From the NCBI GenBank assembly GCA_036490215.1, contig DASXEH010000081.1, forward strand, positions 62,001-126,000: DNA of 64,000 nt, read 5' to 3'. Every line of letters starts with the position of its first letter. Positions within the stretch are counted from its first letter, which is position 1. The DNA is from JASHSH01 sp036490215. GTDB taxonomy: Bacteria; Pseudomonadota; Alphaproteobacteria; Rhodospirillales; Magnetospirillaceae. The notes beneath the pieces were generated by a model that worked only from the letters and a program-made list of their open reading frames with translations, was not told the DNA's origin and did no database searches. Shown here in pieces: positions 25,601-34,128 of this stretch. The translations under genes were made by a program, and so were the position numbers.

Positions 25601-27712
25601 ACGGATTTGGCCATTCGGCCGGACGACTCGGAATTCGATCGGATCGGTCGGTGCGCCCACGTTGTTGCGCGTGCGCAACGCCCGCAGCCTCTCGCGATCA
25701 TCCGGATGAACACTTTCCAGGAAGCGCCGGAAGGTGAATTCGATCTTCAGGCCATCCACGCCGAGGATGTGCTGCAATTCCTCCGACCAATACTCCTCGC
25801 CGGTCAGCAAATTCACTTCGGCACTGCCGATACCCGCCGTCAGCTGCGCCAACGATAGATGTTCGCGGCTACGCCGTTCCTCGTATTCGAGCCGGCGGCG
25901 ATCGGTGATGTCCTGGAGCATGATCATGAGCTTGATCGGCTTGCCGTCGCTCCCGCGCACCATCTCGGCTTGTCGGTACAGCCAACGGACCTCGCCATTG
26001 GGCCGCACAATGCGGAATTCACCGGGATCGTTTGCGTGGCCGTCGAGGGATCGATGGCGCAGGCCGCGCACCATATCGCGATCATCGGGGTGAACACATT
26101 CCATGAACCGCTCAAAACTGGGCGGCCAGATCGTCCGCTGTACGCCCAGCAGCGCCCAGAGCTCGTCCGACCAGATCGAGATCCCACGCACAAGATCGGC
26201 CTCTATGCTGGCGATCATGCCGATACGCTGCGCCGTGATCAGACGATCGCGGCTACCGCGCCATTCATCTTCGATCTCCATCCGTTCGATCTCGGCTGCG
26301 GCGCGGCCCGCAAAAAGCTGAATCACCGTTTCGACATGTTCGAGCGTCAGCGGCGTATCGAACGCTGCGCTGAGAATCCCCAATACCTGGCCACGCGATC
26401 CGATCAGCGGCGTGGCCGCATAAGCCTGGGCGCTCGCGCCTGTCATTTCCCCAAAACGCGGATAGCGTTCGATCAAGCCCGACCGGATCACCAACGGTTT
26501 GCCGGCTTGCAACACCTCTTCGGCCGGCATGCCGGCAATGTCGACAGTCCGATTGTCGACAACCCTGCCGTCGACAAGGCGCACGACCGTCCGCAGTGTA
26601 TTCGTCGCGGGCTGGAATGAGCCGATCATCGCGCCTTGTGCGCCCAGAACGTCAGCAACGCTTTTGGTCAGCCGATTGAGAAAGTCCTGACCGACGACAT
26701 TGTCGACATTGTCGCTGATCGTAGCCATGATCGCGCGCCAACTCTCGCGCTCGGTGATGTCTGTGGCGGTCCCGCGATAGCCGCGGAAAATCCCCTGGGC
26801 ATCGAACACCGGCCGGCCCGAGATCGACACGATTTTGCGCTGCCCATCTTTCGTCGGCGGGACGTAGTGCAGATTGTCATAAGGTTTGCGGGCGGCGAAT
26901 GCGGCGTCGTACATCGACTGCATTGCATCGTCCAGGAGATGGCCGCCGAGGGACTGCGCGGTGCGCCCTAGAATTTCCGGCGAATCGAATCCGAGGATTT
27001 CCTGGAAGCGCGCCGAAACGTAGGTGAAGCGTTCCTGCTCATCGGTTTCCCATACGATTTCGGACAGCGTTTGCAAGATCTCGCTTAAACGCCGCTGGCT
27101 GCGCAGCCAGACGCGATAGTGTGTGAGATAGATCGTGCTGCCCAGCACCGCCGTCGCCGCCGGAAACACGATGGCGATCGTGATCTCGGCTCCCCCCGGC
27201 ATCGGGGACAGGCCCTGAATGGCAAAGACGACCCTTGGCCAGGCGATGGTGATCGCCGCATCGATCAGGCCGATCAACGCAAATTGTTCGACGCCGAATT
27301 CGCGCACGCGCGTGCCGTAGCGCCGCTGAATCGCCGCGCCGAGCAGGCCGCTGCAGATGATGCTGGCCGTACCGGCGAACAGACCGCCGCCGCCCAAATA
27401 GACCCGGTAGGCCGCCGGCATGAGCGTTGCGACCAGTGCGCCGAGGGGGCCATCGGCCATGCTGCCGACCAGGACAAAGAGATTGCGTGCATCCAGGTGG
27501 ACGCCATCGGCGACCAGGACGGGTATCAGCATGGAGACGATGGCGCTGCCACCGAAAAGGAAGCCGAGAAACAGCGTCTCGAGAGTCGAGCGAGTCTTCT
27601 CGGCGGATGCGCGCGTCGAGGCATAGATCACGATGACGATCATGCCGACGGCGACGTTCTCGCCGAACAACGACAACCAACGCGACAATTGACCGTACTC
27701 GGGCCAGACCAT
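22616..27712 (-). CDS. giant hybrid histidine kinase with membrane sensor, multiple PAS/GAF domains and receiver
   Basis: About 1698 residues from the ATG at 27712 (GAGAGGGG upstream). In order: a multi-helix 5TM-LYT-like membrane domain (about 10-200), PAS (210-320), GAF (325-480), four consecutive PAS-fold-3 units with PAC segments (about 490-990, each with an HPDDR motif), GAF (990-1150), PAS (1160-1275), HisKA with H1303 in GGIAHDFNN, HATPase (1395-1550, with FEPFFTTKGRGRGTGLGL), and a receiver (1575-1692) with the acceptor Asp near 1625 in VLVTDQNMP. Catalytic motifs are intact. It lies 97 bases downstream of a LuxR-type regulator on the same strand, probably its partner. Confidence 0.9.
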   Translation of the reverse strand: MVWPEYGQLSRWLSLFGENVAVGMIVIVIYASTRASAEKTRSTLETLFLGFLFGGSAIVSMLIPVLVADGVHLDARNLFVLVGSMADGPLGALVATLMPAAYRVYLGGGGLFAGTASIICSGLLGAAIQRRYGTRVREFGVEQFALIGLIDAAITIAWPRVVFAIQGLSPMPGGAEITIAIVFPAATAVLGSTIYLTHYRVWLRSQRRLSEILQTLSEIVWETDEQERFTYVSARFQEILGFDSPEILGRTAQSLGGHLLDDAMQSMYDAAFAARKPYDNLHYVPPTKDGQRKIVSISGRPVFDAQGIFRGYRGTATDITERESWRAIMATISDNVDNVVGQDFLNRLTKSVADVLGAQGAMIGSFQPATNTLRTVVRLVDGRVVDNRTVDIAGMPAEEVLQAGKPLVIRSGLIERYPRFGEMTGASAQAYAATPLIGSRGQVLGILSAAFDTPLTLEHVETVIQLFAGRAAAEIERMEIEDEWRGSRDRLITAQRIGMIASIEADLVRGISIWSDELWALLGVQRTIWPPSFERFMECVHPDDRDMVRGLRHRSLDGHANDPGEFRIVRPNGEVRWLYRQAEMVRGSDGKPIKLMIMLQDITDRRRLEYEERRSREHLSLAQLTAGIGSAEVNLLTGEEYWSEELQHILGVDGLKIEFTFRRFLESVHPDDRERLRALRTRNNVGAPTDPIEFRVVRPNGQIRWLRRNVRGLHDATDALIGLIATHQDITERRIMEESLRSNYESLQRAQRMGQIGSAEIDLVYDTAMWSDEQLRIYGLDPAGPTPNLEEYYNIVHPDDRAMVRATRLQDNLGNASKPLEFRIIRPDGVARWIHREVDVLRDPTGKPVKLYVVHQDITERKRLEDELRSSAQHLAAAQRVGKMASVERDVERKRTVWSMEAFHLFGIDPLHGQPTRAEFLELIHPDDRARMSAVWDYERQGHEVEPFEYRLMRSDGEMRWIYRQSEFVRDGDGTPTRLIMTHQDVTAREEMRRLMATLSGNFGNAIGEDFLKALVVSVARVLGADYAYIGRPNMEDGTIQTQYLFADGAFVANSSIPLWEASRTILASGRSFLINGNLRGRFPEVPPILNNIIDAYAGIPLFSAKGELLGLLVVSSRTPWERLEYVETVLSLSAPRAAAEIERLANETEARRSRKQMAEVLAALDIARDAIIMADGDRRIAYLNDAAVSLLGLPGHSTEMEGRRLDDFQSEEIFGPFGEEILAALMEKGEWQGTGPWRRPSDNREMFFDARIHRLPQGGFVAVASDATKRIRLEDEERRRQEWQAQASKLEALGNLAGGIAHDFNNLLGAILGFGQFLVEDLDAGSEPHHFAERIVSVSQRGRSLVQQILTFARRGPVEAAQVKLAELVEETHDLLRATLPATTELVVENRLPQASVLGDRGQLSQVFVNLCVNGSDALGGRQGKISVVVATLDRRRPELAHLPMAQTGSAPAGVDTWADADGTVWIATGSLPLGPIVSIAIMDTGAGIPSSVGAQIFEPFFTTKGRGRGTGLGLAVVHRIVLEHAGGILVKTRQERGTTFELLLPLSAAVSDQAAPSPPVASDVERDTGASSILVVDDDESFCAMVETALKRLGYSVQSTIDPRIAQSWLKNQSGRWDVLVTDQNMPHINGEELIRYFKAHSPATRTILCTGNTSGMTEQRARMAGADGFLMKPFDFDQLGAMVSQLLQNETSPTG

Positions 27713-27809
27713 CAACGCCCCTCTCGCCGGTCCCCACCGGCGGTCCGACAAGATATCCTATCGGTCGATGAGGCCGGGAACCACCTCTTCTATCAATGGC
27801 ACGAGTGTC

Positions 27810-28454
27810 TTATTCCGGCTTCGGAAACAGCTTCATTTCAACGGCGATGGCTGCGGCTTGGGCACGATTGCGTGCCCCAAGCCGTCCGAAGATTCGGGTC
27901 AGATTGACCTTGACCGTTACCTCCTGAATCCCGAGGCGCCGGGCAATCTCCTTGTTGGGGTGCCCTTCGACCACCAGTCGCAAAATATCGAATTCGCGCG
28001 GCGTCAAAAGATCGGCGGTCGGCGAACGGGCGGGGGCGGCTTTCGGATCGCCCTGGAGATATTCCACCGGCACGTAGGTACCGCCCGCCGCGACGATATT
28101 GAGCGCGGACGCGAAAACCTGCGGATCGATCGTCTTGGGCACGAACGCTTTGGCGCCGGCGGCGATACACGAGCGGATATCGTGCGATTCGAGGCTGCCG
28201 GAGACCACAACGACCGGCACGCCATTGGCCGCTGCCACCACCCGCTCGACGCCACGCGCATCGGTTGAGCCCGGCATCATCAGATCGATCAGGATCAAAT
28301 CGAAGGTCTTATCGGCGCCAAGGGTTTCCACCGCTTCGGTGCTCGACCCGACCAGAACGGTTACGGCTCCGGGGAAGGTCCGTTCGACCTGCGCACGCTC
28401 GGCTTCACGATAAAGCGGATGATCGTCCGCGATCAGGACCCGTTTTATGGCCAT
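27810..28454 (-). CDS. NarL/LuxR-family response regulator
   Basis: A 214-residue regulator: receiver (about 1-120; LIADDHP, acceptor in LILIDLMMPG, PKT near 112) and a LuxR-type helix-turn-helix (about 145-205; LTPREFDILRLVVEGHPNKE, then EVTVKVNLTRIFGRLGARNR). The start is the ATG at 28454 (MAIKRVLIADDH); an earlier ATG would add 26 residues lacking family sequence. It is upstream of and co-directional with the giant hybrid kinase, forming a likely two-component pair. It is divergent from the receiver gene at 28691. Confidence 0.9.
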   Translation of the reverse strand: MAIKRVLIADDHPLYREAERAQVERTFPGAVTVLVGSSTEAVETLGADKTFDLILIDLMMPGSTDARGVERVVAAANGVPVVVVSGSLESHDIRSCIAAGAKAFVPKTIDPQVFASALNIVAAGGTYVPVEYLQGDPKAAPARSPTADLLTPREFDILRLVVEGHPNKEIARRLGIQEVTVKVNLTRIFGRLGARNRAQAAAIAVEMKLFPKPE

Positions 28455-28690
28455 TTCCGCCCTTCCATGGCCGCAGTTTGCAACGGGAGGCGGGAAACGA
28501 CAATGGCGGCGGCGTGAAGACCAGGGCTGCACTGCATACCTTTGGATATACCACTGGATATACCGGCAGTACCCGCCCTAACCGTACGCACCCACATATC
28601 GATGCTCCCCTTCTGGTACACAAATGCCACGCCGACTCCTGCACGCGCCGCTTGCGCAAATCTGGAACTCGGCAAGCAAGGGGTTTGGAT

Positions 28691-29068
28691 ATGGCACGTA
28701 TTTTGGTTGCAGATGACGATCCGTTGATGCGGGACATGGTGGGTATCACCTTGAACCGCGCCGGCCATGCGGTCGAGGTTGTTTCGACCGGACAACAAGC
28801 GCTGGATCATTTGGACGAGAGCGATTTCGACCTGGTGGTCGCCGACATCTTCATGCCCGGCGGCACCGGCATCGAATTGCTGATTTCCATGCGCGCCAAG
28901 CGCATCGAAATGCCCTTCATCTGCATTTCCGGCGGCGACGGCGATCTGTTCCGCCCCTATGCGACGACAATGGTTTCCCTGGGCGCCTATAAGGTACTCC
29001 GCAAGCCCTTCACCCCTGATCAACTGGTCGATGCCGTCCGCGGATGCGGCATCGGTGGAGAGGCTTGA
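28691..29068 (+). CDS. single-domain response regulator
   Basis: A 125-residue stand-alone receiver, MARILVADDDPLMRDMV, with acceptor Asp in LVVADIFMPGG and lysine in LRKPFTPDQL. It has no output domain. It ends 5 bases before the EAL-domain gene and is probably translated from the same mRNA, so it may control that phosphodiesterase. The 236-base divergent spacer upstream holds two copies of GGATATACC (28544 and 28556), 12 bases apart, of unknown meaning. Confidence 0.88.
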   Translation: MARILVADDDPLMRDMVGITLNRAGHAVEVVSTGQQALDHLDESDFDLVVADIFMPGGTGIELLISMRAKRIEMPFICISGGDGDLFRPYATTMVSLGAYKVLRKPFTPDQLVDAVRGCGIGGEA

Positions 29069-29073
29069 TTGCC

Positions 29074-30738
29074 ATGAACACGAACGTGATTTCCCCCGAC
29101 ACCGGCGAGCGCCTGCTCGACATGATCAAGGACGGCGCCATGGTCCTTGATCGCGCCGGCACTATCATTTGGGCCAATCGCGCAATCCGCGATCTGCTGG
29201 GCGCCACCGATGCGCTGCGCGGCTGCCGCTTGGGCGATCTGCTGATGGCCAGCGTACCCACCGAGACGCTGCTGGCCGATCGCAGCGCGCCCAGCGGGCG
29301 CTCGAAGTGGCTGGTGGCCACGGCCATCCGCAGCGGCACGGAACTGCTGGTCTCGACCCAGTACCGGCCGCAAACCGAAGAATTCACCGTTGTGGCGCGG
29401 CCTTTCACGAGCGCCGTGTCCAATTTCGATCGCGTGATCAGCTTTGCGACACGCGACGATGTGACCCAGTTGATGAACCGCGACGCGTTCGAGGAACGCC
29501 TGTCTGCGGCGATCGAACGCAACGAAGCCGGCTGCGTCATCTGCGCCGACGTCGACCAGTTCTCGACCATCAACGAAGTCTATGGCCATGCCGAAGGCGA
29601 CGCGCTGCTGCGCGCCGTGGCGCATCGCACCCGGTCGTCCATGGGCGTCGATCTGCAGGTGGCACGCCTCTACGGCGGGCGCTTCGCCGCGTTCATTGCG
29701 GCAGACTCGGATGAGGCCGCCCAGAGGCTGGCCGGGGAAACCTCGGAACGTCTGCACCACGTCATGCTGCCGCTATTCAGCATTTGCGGCGGCGTTCAGC
29801 CGATCTCGTTCTCGATCGGTGTCGCACGTTGGCGTGTCGACGGCGTCAGCGCCGATGACCTGCTCGCCGCCGCCGAAACGGCCGTCCATTCGGTCCGCGC
29901 CGGCAGCGACAAGACCCGCTGGTTCGAGTCCGCGATGCTGGCCGAACGCCGCCGGTTCTTTGAGACCGAAGCCGAGCTGCGGCTGGCCATCGAACAGAAT
30001 GCCCTGACCCTGCACTATCAGCCAAAGGTCAGTGCTGCTGATCTTTCAATTGTCGGCTTCGAAGCGCTCGTGCGCTGGAATCATCCCACTAAAGGTATGA
30101 TTTCGCCCGGCTTTTTCGTTCCGGTTGCCGAACAGTCGAACTTGATCATCGATCTAGGCCGTTGGGTTCTCCGTGAAGCCTGCCGCCAGCAGGCCGAATG
30201 GCGCGCCCAGGGCCTCAAGCTGGTCCCGGTGGCCGTTAACGTTTCGCCTCAGCAGCTTCTATCGCAACCGATCTCGGTCCTTTTGGCCCCTCTGACCGAA
30301 TATGGGATCGACCTCGACCTGCTCGAGATCGAAATCACCGAATCGGCGATGATGGACCGGTTGCCAATGGCCACCAAGGTGATCGAGTCGCTGCGCCAGT
30401 CGGGCCTGCACATCTCGATCGACGATTTCGGCACCGGCCACTCGTCGCTCGGCAATCTGCGCCGCCTACCCATCGACGTCCTGAAAATCGACCGTTCGTT
30501 CGTCGAGGACATCGACCGCTCGCAGGAAGCCTACGACATCGTCGCCACCATCGTCGCCATGGCCAAGACCATGTCGCTCAATCTGGTGGCCGAAGGCGTC
30601 GAAACCATTGAACAGGCTAAGCTTTTGCAGGCCCACGGCGTCGACGTGATGCAGGGCTACCTGTTCCATAAGCCCATGCCCGGCGACGCCGCCGGCCGCC
30701 TGCTCGGCTCTGCGACCGGCCAGGCTGACACGTTTTGA
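29074..30738 (+). CDS. PAS - degenerate GGDEF - EAL cyclic-di-GMP phosphodiesterase
   Basis: A 554-residue protein from ATG 29074. Order: PAS-like N-terminus (about 10-120), a GGDEF-fold domain whose signature reads YGGRF instead of GGDEF and so lacks the catalytic acidic pair, then an EAL domain with GFEALVRW, EITESA, DDFGTGHSS, KIDRSFV and AEGVET intact. Expected activity is hydrolysis of cyclic-di-GMP, with the dead cyclase domain perhaps sensing GTP. It follows the single-domain receiver by 5 bases. Its stop codon region overlaps the regulatory element at 30725-30749 placed before cheY. Confidence 0.9.
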   Translation: MNTNVISPDTGERLLDMIKDGAMVLDRAGTIIWANRAIRDLLGATDALRGCRLGDLLMASVPTETLLADRSAPSGRSKWLVATAIRSGTELLVSTQYRPQTEEFTVVARPFTSAVSNFDRVISFATRDDVTQLMNRDAFEERLSAAIERNEAGCVICADVDQFSTINEVYGHAEGDALLRAVAHRTRSSMGVDLQVARLYGGRFAAFIAADSDEAAQRLAGETSERLHHVMLPLFSICGGVQPISFSIGVARWRVDGVSADDLLAAAETAVHSVRAGSDKTRWFESAMLAERRRFFETEAELRLAIEQNALTLHYQPKVSAADLSIVGFEALVRWNHPTKGMISPGFFVPVAEQSNLIIDLGRWVLREACRQQAEWRAQGLKLVPVAVNVSPQQLLSQPISVLLAPLTEYGIDLDLLEIEITESAMMDRLPMATKVIESLRQSGLHISIDDFGTGHSSLGNLRRLPIDVLKIDRSFVEDIDRSQEAYDIVATIVAMAKTMSLNLVAEGVETIEQAKLLQAHGVDVMQGYLFHKPMPGDAAGRLLGSATGQADTF

Positions 30739-30749
30739 CACAATCCGAA
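30725..30749 (+). promoter_or_regulatory. GACAC 10-bp-period repeat element, site D (before cheY-cheZ)
   Basis: CTGACACGTTTTGACACA at 30725-30742, followed on the same phase by GAAAC (30745). GACAC units start at 30727 and 30737, exactly 10 bases apart. It lies 122 bases before the cheY start and is one of four copies in the signalling island (40753, 43354, 46281). The period suggests tandem binding of a winged-helix regulator on one face of the DNA. Confidence 0.6.
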
Positions 30750-30863
30750 ACGCCTAGGGGGCTAGCCGACAAACCTGTGTCGGATGGCCCACGTAGGCTC
30801 CTTCCTGCCGGTTCCCCGAGGGGCGGCCAGCACGAGTTCAAAATCGAGACGTAGGAGACTGAG

Positions 30864-31250
30864 ATGGCCGTGGATAAGAAGCTTCCGATCATGATCGTGG
30901 ACGACTACTCCACGATGTTGCGCATCATGAAAAACCTGCTCCGGCAGCTCGACTTCGAAAACGTCGAAGAAGCCAGCGATGGCAGCACCGCGCTCGCCAA
31001 GCTGAAGTCCGGTCAGTTCGGTCTCGTGATCTCCGACTGGAACATGCAGCCCGTGACCGGCCTCGACCTGCTCAAGCAGGTGCGTGCCGATGCCCAGCTG
31101 AAGCATCTGCCGTTCATCATGGTGACCGCCGAAAGCAAGACGGAAAACGTCGTTGCCGCCAAGCAGGCGGGCGTCTCCAACTACATCGTGAAGCCGTTCA
31201 CGGCTGATACGCTGAAGGCGAAGATGGAGAGCGTGCTCGGACCGTTCTGA
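30864..31250 (+). CDS. cheY: chemotaxis response regulator CheY
   Basis: A 128-residue single-domain receiver with acidic pair D13/D14 (IVDDYSTM), acceptor D58 (ISDWNMQP) and lysine in IVKPFTADTL. TAGGAG precedes the ATG. It heads an operon with cheZ and three uncharacterised genes, and when phosphorylated it should bind the flagellar switch. Its motifs resemble enteric CheY more than the second CheY at 36854. Confidence 0.93.
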   Translation: MAVDKKLPIMIVDDYSTMLRIMKNLLRQLDFENVEEASDGSTALAKLKSGQFGLVISDWNMQPVTGLDLLKQVRADAQLKHLPFIMVTAESKTENVVAAKQAGVSNYIVKPFTADTLKAKMESVLGPF

Positions 31251-31306
31251 GCGCCACAAATCAACCCATGGCCATCAGAATGCCAGAGTTAGAAGCGGAG
31301 AGTCCG

Positions 31307-31894
31307 ATGCCTGCCCCCGCACCACGTCTCGATGAGGCACAAGACTACCTCGATAGCGTCATTACGTCGCTGCGCGCGATGGATCGCCGCGAGAAGCAGC
31401 CGCTGGTCGGCATTCTCGAGTATCTGTCGGAATACATTCGCAGCACGCGCGGCGAAGTCGCCGCATTGCGCAGCACCGTTGGCAGCCCAGTCGTTCTCGC
31501 CCAGGCTTCCGATGAGCTGGAAGAAATCGTGCATGAAACCGCCAAAGCGACCAACTCGATCATGTCGGTCGCCGAGGACATCGAAGAGCTGAGCCGCCAA
31601 ACCGATGACACTGTGGCGACAGCACTGCAAAACGCCGCCACGCGCATCTATGAGGCTTGCGCCTTCCAAGACATCACCGGCCAGCGGATCACCAAGATCG
31701 TCCGCGCGGTCCAGCACCTCGACCAAAAGATCCGCCTGCTTGCCGGACTTTGCGGCATGGAGGCTCCCGCCGAAGACAATGTGTCTTTGGGCGAAAATCA
31801 AATCCGTACCGGAGACGAATCGCTGTTGAACGGCCCGCAATTGGCCGTCGCCGCCTCCTCTCAGGACGAGATCGACCGGCTCTTCGGAGCCTGA
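31307..31894 (+). CDS. cheZ: CheY phosphatase CheZ
   Basis: A long helical protein of 195 residues with the catalytic-helix signature YEACAFQDITGQRITKIV and the C-terminal QDEIDRLFGA tail that grips CheY. I chose ATG 31307 because GGAG lies 6 bases upstream; an ATG at 31268 would add 13 residues without a ribosome site. CheZ dephosphorylates CheY-P. It lies after cheY, and its TGA overlaps the next ATG (TGATG). Confidence 0.92.
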   Translation: MPAPAPRLDEAQDYLDSVITSLRAMDRREKQPLVGILEYLSEYIRSTRGEVAALRSTVGSPVVLAQASDELEEIVHETAKATNSIMSVAEDIEELSRQTDDTVATALQNAATRIYEACAFQDITGQRITKIVRAVQHLDQKIRLLAGLCGMEAPAEDNVSLGENQIRTGDESLLNGPQLAVAASSQDEIDRLFGA

Positions 31895-32979
31895 TGGAGA
31901 CCGCGGTGACGCATCAAGCGGCACAGATCGAGGTTGACGGCCAGCTATACGAGCGGATCGGGGTCGCCGACTTCGATCGCGATTCGCTCCATACGCTGCC
32001 GCTGTCTATCCTCCCGATCAAATTGCCGGCTCTGCGTCGCGCGCGCCTGGTCAAAACGCCACGCCTTGAAGTGGCGATCGAATTGTTCAGTGGTGGCGGC
32101 ACCGGTACTGGGCTGCTCGATATCGGTAACGTCGAGCGCGAGTTCAACCTGCCGACCACCCCTGTTCACCCCGATGTTATGATGCTGCGCAAGCTGTCGC
32201 AGCTGCCGAGCTTCGACGTCTACAGCCTTCGTATTTTGCTGCGCGAATACGGCATCCCGGTCGCAGACGAATCGGGCCTGAAATTATCCGGCGACCGCGT
32301 CGCCAAGCTGAACAGCTATATGATGACGTTCACCCGCCCGCTGGTGAACGCGATCTTCGGCAATTCCGACGCATCCATTTCGTCCTTCGATGACGTACTC
32401 GGCATCCTGCGCAATCCCGACGTCAAGAAGGTGCGCGAAAATCTTTCCAAGATCGCGCAGACTCTCTCGCTCGAGATTATGGAGATCCCGAGGTTCCTTG
32501 AGGACTTCGCCGACATCTCCTTGTCGCTTTCCTATTACCGGCAGTGCCTCGACTCGATCATGCCGGCAATCGACAGCTATATGGCCGCGTCGAAAGAACT
32601 GAAGGGCAATTTCCAGCTCAAGCAGGATCCGGGCGTGATCGCCACAATGGTCGGCATCGAAAAAGTGCTGAACAATCTGCTGGCCAACATCACTGGCCGG
32701 TTTGAAAGCTTCGACCGTAGCACCAACGACCTTTGGCAGAACCTGAGCGCCGAGCGCTTCCGCAAGGTCGAGTCGCTGATCAAAAGCTATCACACCAATA
32801 TCGGCGGCGTTCTCTGCGCACTGAGCGTGAAGATGGATGCTTGGTCGCGGCTGTTCCCCAATCCGAACACCGGCGGCCCGATGCGCCGCGCTGAATTCAT
32901 CATGACCGAGATGAAACAAGGCATCGAGAAGATCAAGGCGATTAAAAACGACGCCCCCATGGGCGCCGAGCTTCGCTAG
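31894..32979 (+). CDS. uncharacterised chemotaxis-operon protein, 361 residues
   Basis: I do not recognise a named family. The start codon overlaps the cheZ stop, so translation is coupled. The N-terminal part (about 1-110) is mixed, with IEVDGQLYERIGVADFDRDS and a Gly/Thr turn. From about 120 on the protein looks helical, with heptad-like stretches (RFLEDFADISLSLSYYRQCL; GIEKVLNNLLANITGRFESF) and the ending VKMDAWSRLF plus a basic tail. No signal peptide or membrane segment is visible. The C-terminal half has the same layout as the next gene product. The position behind cheY-cheZ suggests a role in tuning CheY-P or the flagellar motor, as inference only. Confidence 0.7.
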   Translation: METAVTHQAAQIEVDGQLYERIGVADFDRDSLHTLPLSILPIKLPALRRARLVKTPRLEVAIELFSGGGTGTGLLDIGNVEREFNLPTTPVHPDVMMLRKLSQLPSFDVYSLRILLREYGIPVADESGLKLSGDRVAKLNSYMMTFTRPLVNAIFGNSDASISSFDDVLGILRNPDVKKVRENLSKIAQTLSLEIMEIPRFLEDFADISLSLSYYRQCLDSIMPAIDSYMAASKELKGNFQLKQDPGVIATMVGIEKVLNNLLANITGRFESFDRSTNDLWQNLSAERFRKVESLIKSYHTNIGGVLCALSVKMDAWSRLFPNPNTGGPMRRAEFIMTEMKQGIEKIKAIKNDAPMGAELR

Positions 32980-32998
32980 AGAGGGCTGGAGATTCGTT

Positions 32999-34084
32999 AT
33001 GGACGCCGTGACCACTGAATCCGGGACAACCAACATCCCCGTGCAGGCGATGACGCCGCCGGGTGTTGCCGCCGAGGCGCCGGCTGCTGCTGCTGCGCCC
33101 GCGCCTGCCGCTGATGGCGCTGCCGGTGCTCCGGTCGAGGCGTCCACCGAACCCACCAACACCAGTTTCAAGTTTCAGCACAAAGTGTTCGATGTTGCCG
33201 GCGCCGTCTTCAAGATGGATCGTGTCGCCCACACGGTTGCTTTGCACATCCAATTGGGTGGCGTTGCGGCTTCGATCGATATGAACCAGATTCGCAAGAC
33301 CTTTTCGATTGCCCCCGATTCGGAAGACGGCAAGATGCTGTCGATGGTCGAAAAGGGCCTGAAGTTCGTGCGCGAAATTCGGCCCGGCGACTCGATCCCC
33401 AACGAATTGCTCGACGGCACGGCATCCTGGCAGATCGAACCCAAGCATTACGAGCGGGCACGCAGCAAGGTCCTCTTGCAGTTGGTGCGTTGGATGACCG
33501 ACGGCAACTCGGCTATCGATCCCAATGCCGACGTCATGAAGTTGATCGAGAGTCCCGAGGTCAAGAGCAAGATCAACGACGCCTTCGGTGCTGCAGCCCG
33601 TCAGTTGGGCGTACAGGAAATGGACAAGGAAATGATCACCGGGATGATCAGCCATCTGTCCAATGAATTGGCCTATATCGAAGCGCTGCGTGACAAGGTG
33701 GCCGGCTACCTGATCATTCGCCGCAAGCTGAAGGATCTCCAGCAGGTGTATCGCACCGACCGGCGCGTCGCGGAAACCTTGGAGCGCGTCGTGGCGCTGA
33801 TCGGCGTCCCGTTCAACAAGCTGCGCGAGCAGTTCCAATTGGTCGACGCCCAGACGGCAGAGGTCATGTCCTCGCTGCGGCAATTGACCGCTACGGTCGG
33901 GTTCCTGCGCGGTGTGCGCGACGAGTTGCGCGAATTCGTGCTGGTGTGGGGCGATATGGATACCGCCTGGATGGAAATCCGTGCGCAGCGCTGCGGCCCC
34001 AGCGAGGCGATCGTCACCCGCACCTACCGCTTCGTCGCGACCCATTATTCGATGACCCAGCGTTGGGCAATGAATGTGAGCTGA
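32999..34084 (+). CDS. uncharacterised chemotaxis-operon protein with Ala/Pro-rich N-terminus, 361 residues
   Basis: Not a family I can name. Residues 1-55 are low-complexity Ala/Pro/Thr, followed by FKFQHKVFDVAGAVFKMDRV, which may be a small folded domain, and then a long helical C-terminal half with LSNELAYIEALRDKV, RRVAETLERVVALIGVPFNK and GDMDTAWMEIRAQRC. About 100 residues separate the LAY helix from the MD-x-W motif, against about 105 in the preceding gene product, suggesting distant kinship. It starts 19 bases after its neighbour. No signal peptide or membrane helix is seen. A structural or scaffolding role near the chemotaxis complex is possible but unproven. Confidence 0.7.
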   Translation: MDAVTTESGTTNIPVQAMTPPGVAAEAPAAAAAPAPAADGAAGAPVEASTEPTNTSFKFQHKVFDVAGAVFKMDRVAHTVALHIQLGGVAASIDMNQIRKTFSIAPDSEDGKMLSMVEKGLKFVREIRPGDSIPNELLDGTASWQIEPKHYERARSKVLLQLVRWMTDGNSAIDPNADVMKLIESPEVKSKINDAFGAAARQLGVQEMDKEMITGMISHLSNELAYIEALRDKVAGYLIIRRKLKDLQQVYRTDRRVAETLERVVALIGVPFNKLREQFQLVDAQTAEVMSSLRQLTATVGFLRGVRDELREFVLVWGDMDTAWMEIRAQRCGPSEAIVTRTYRFVATHYSMTQRWAMNVS

Positions 34085-34128
34085 TTGAGTTTCCGTCCCG
34101 CGCGCTGCTCGATTTGGGGGAGACAAAG

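Noticed and set aside
24584..25858. 424-codon open frame on the plus strand
   Set aside because: It is antisense to the PAS-repeat part of the giant kinase, whose motifs are unmistakable. GC-rich codon bias keeps the opposite strand open, and the translated product has no recognisable domain.
28544..28564. Two copies of GGATATACC as a possible array or CRISPR-like repeat
   Set aside because: Only two 9-base copies 12 bases apart, with no spacer-repeat structure; too short to call.
30766..30783. CCGACA/TGTCGG hairpin near site D as a fifth GACAC-type element
   Set aside because: The units are inverted with a 6-base loop, not direct repeats on a 10-base phase, so it does not fit the family of sites.
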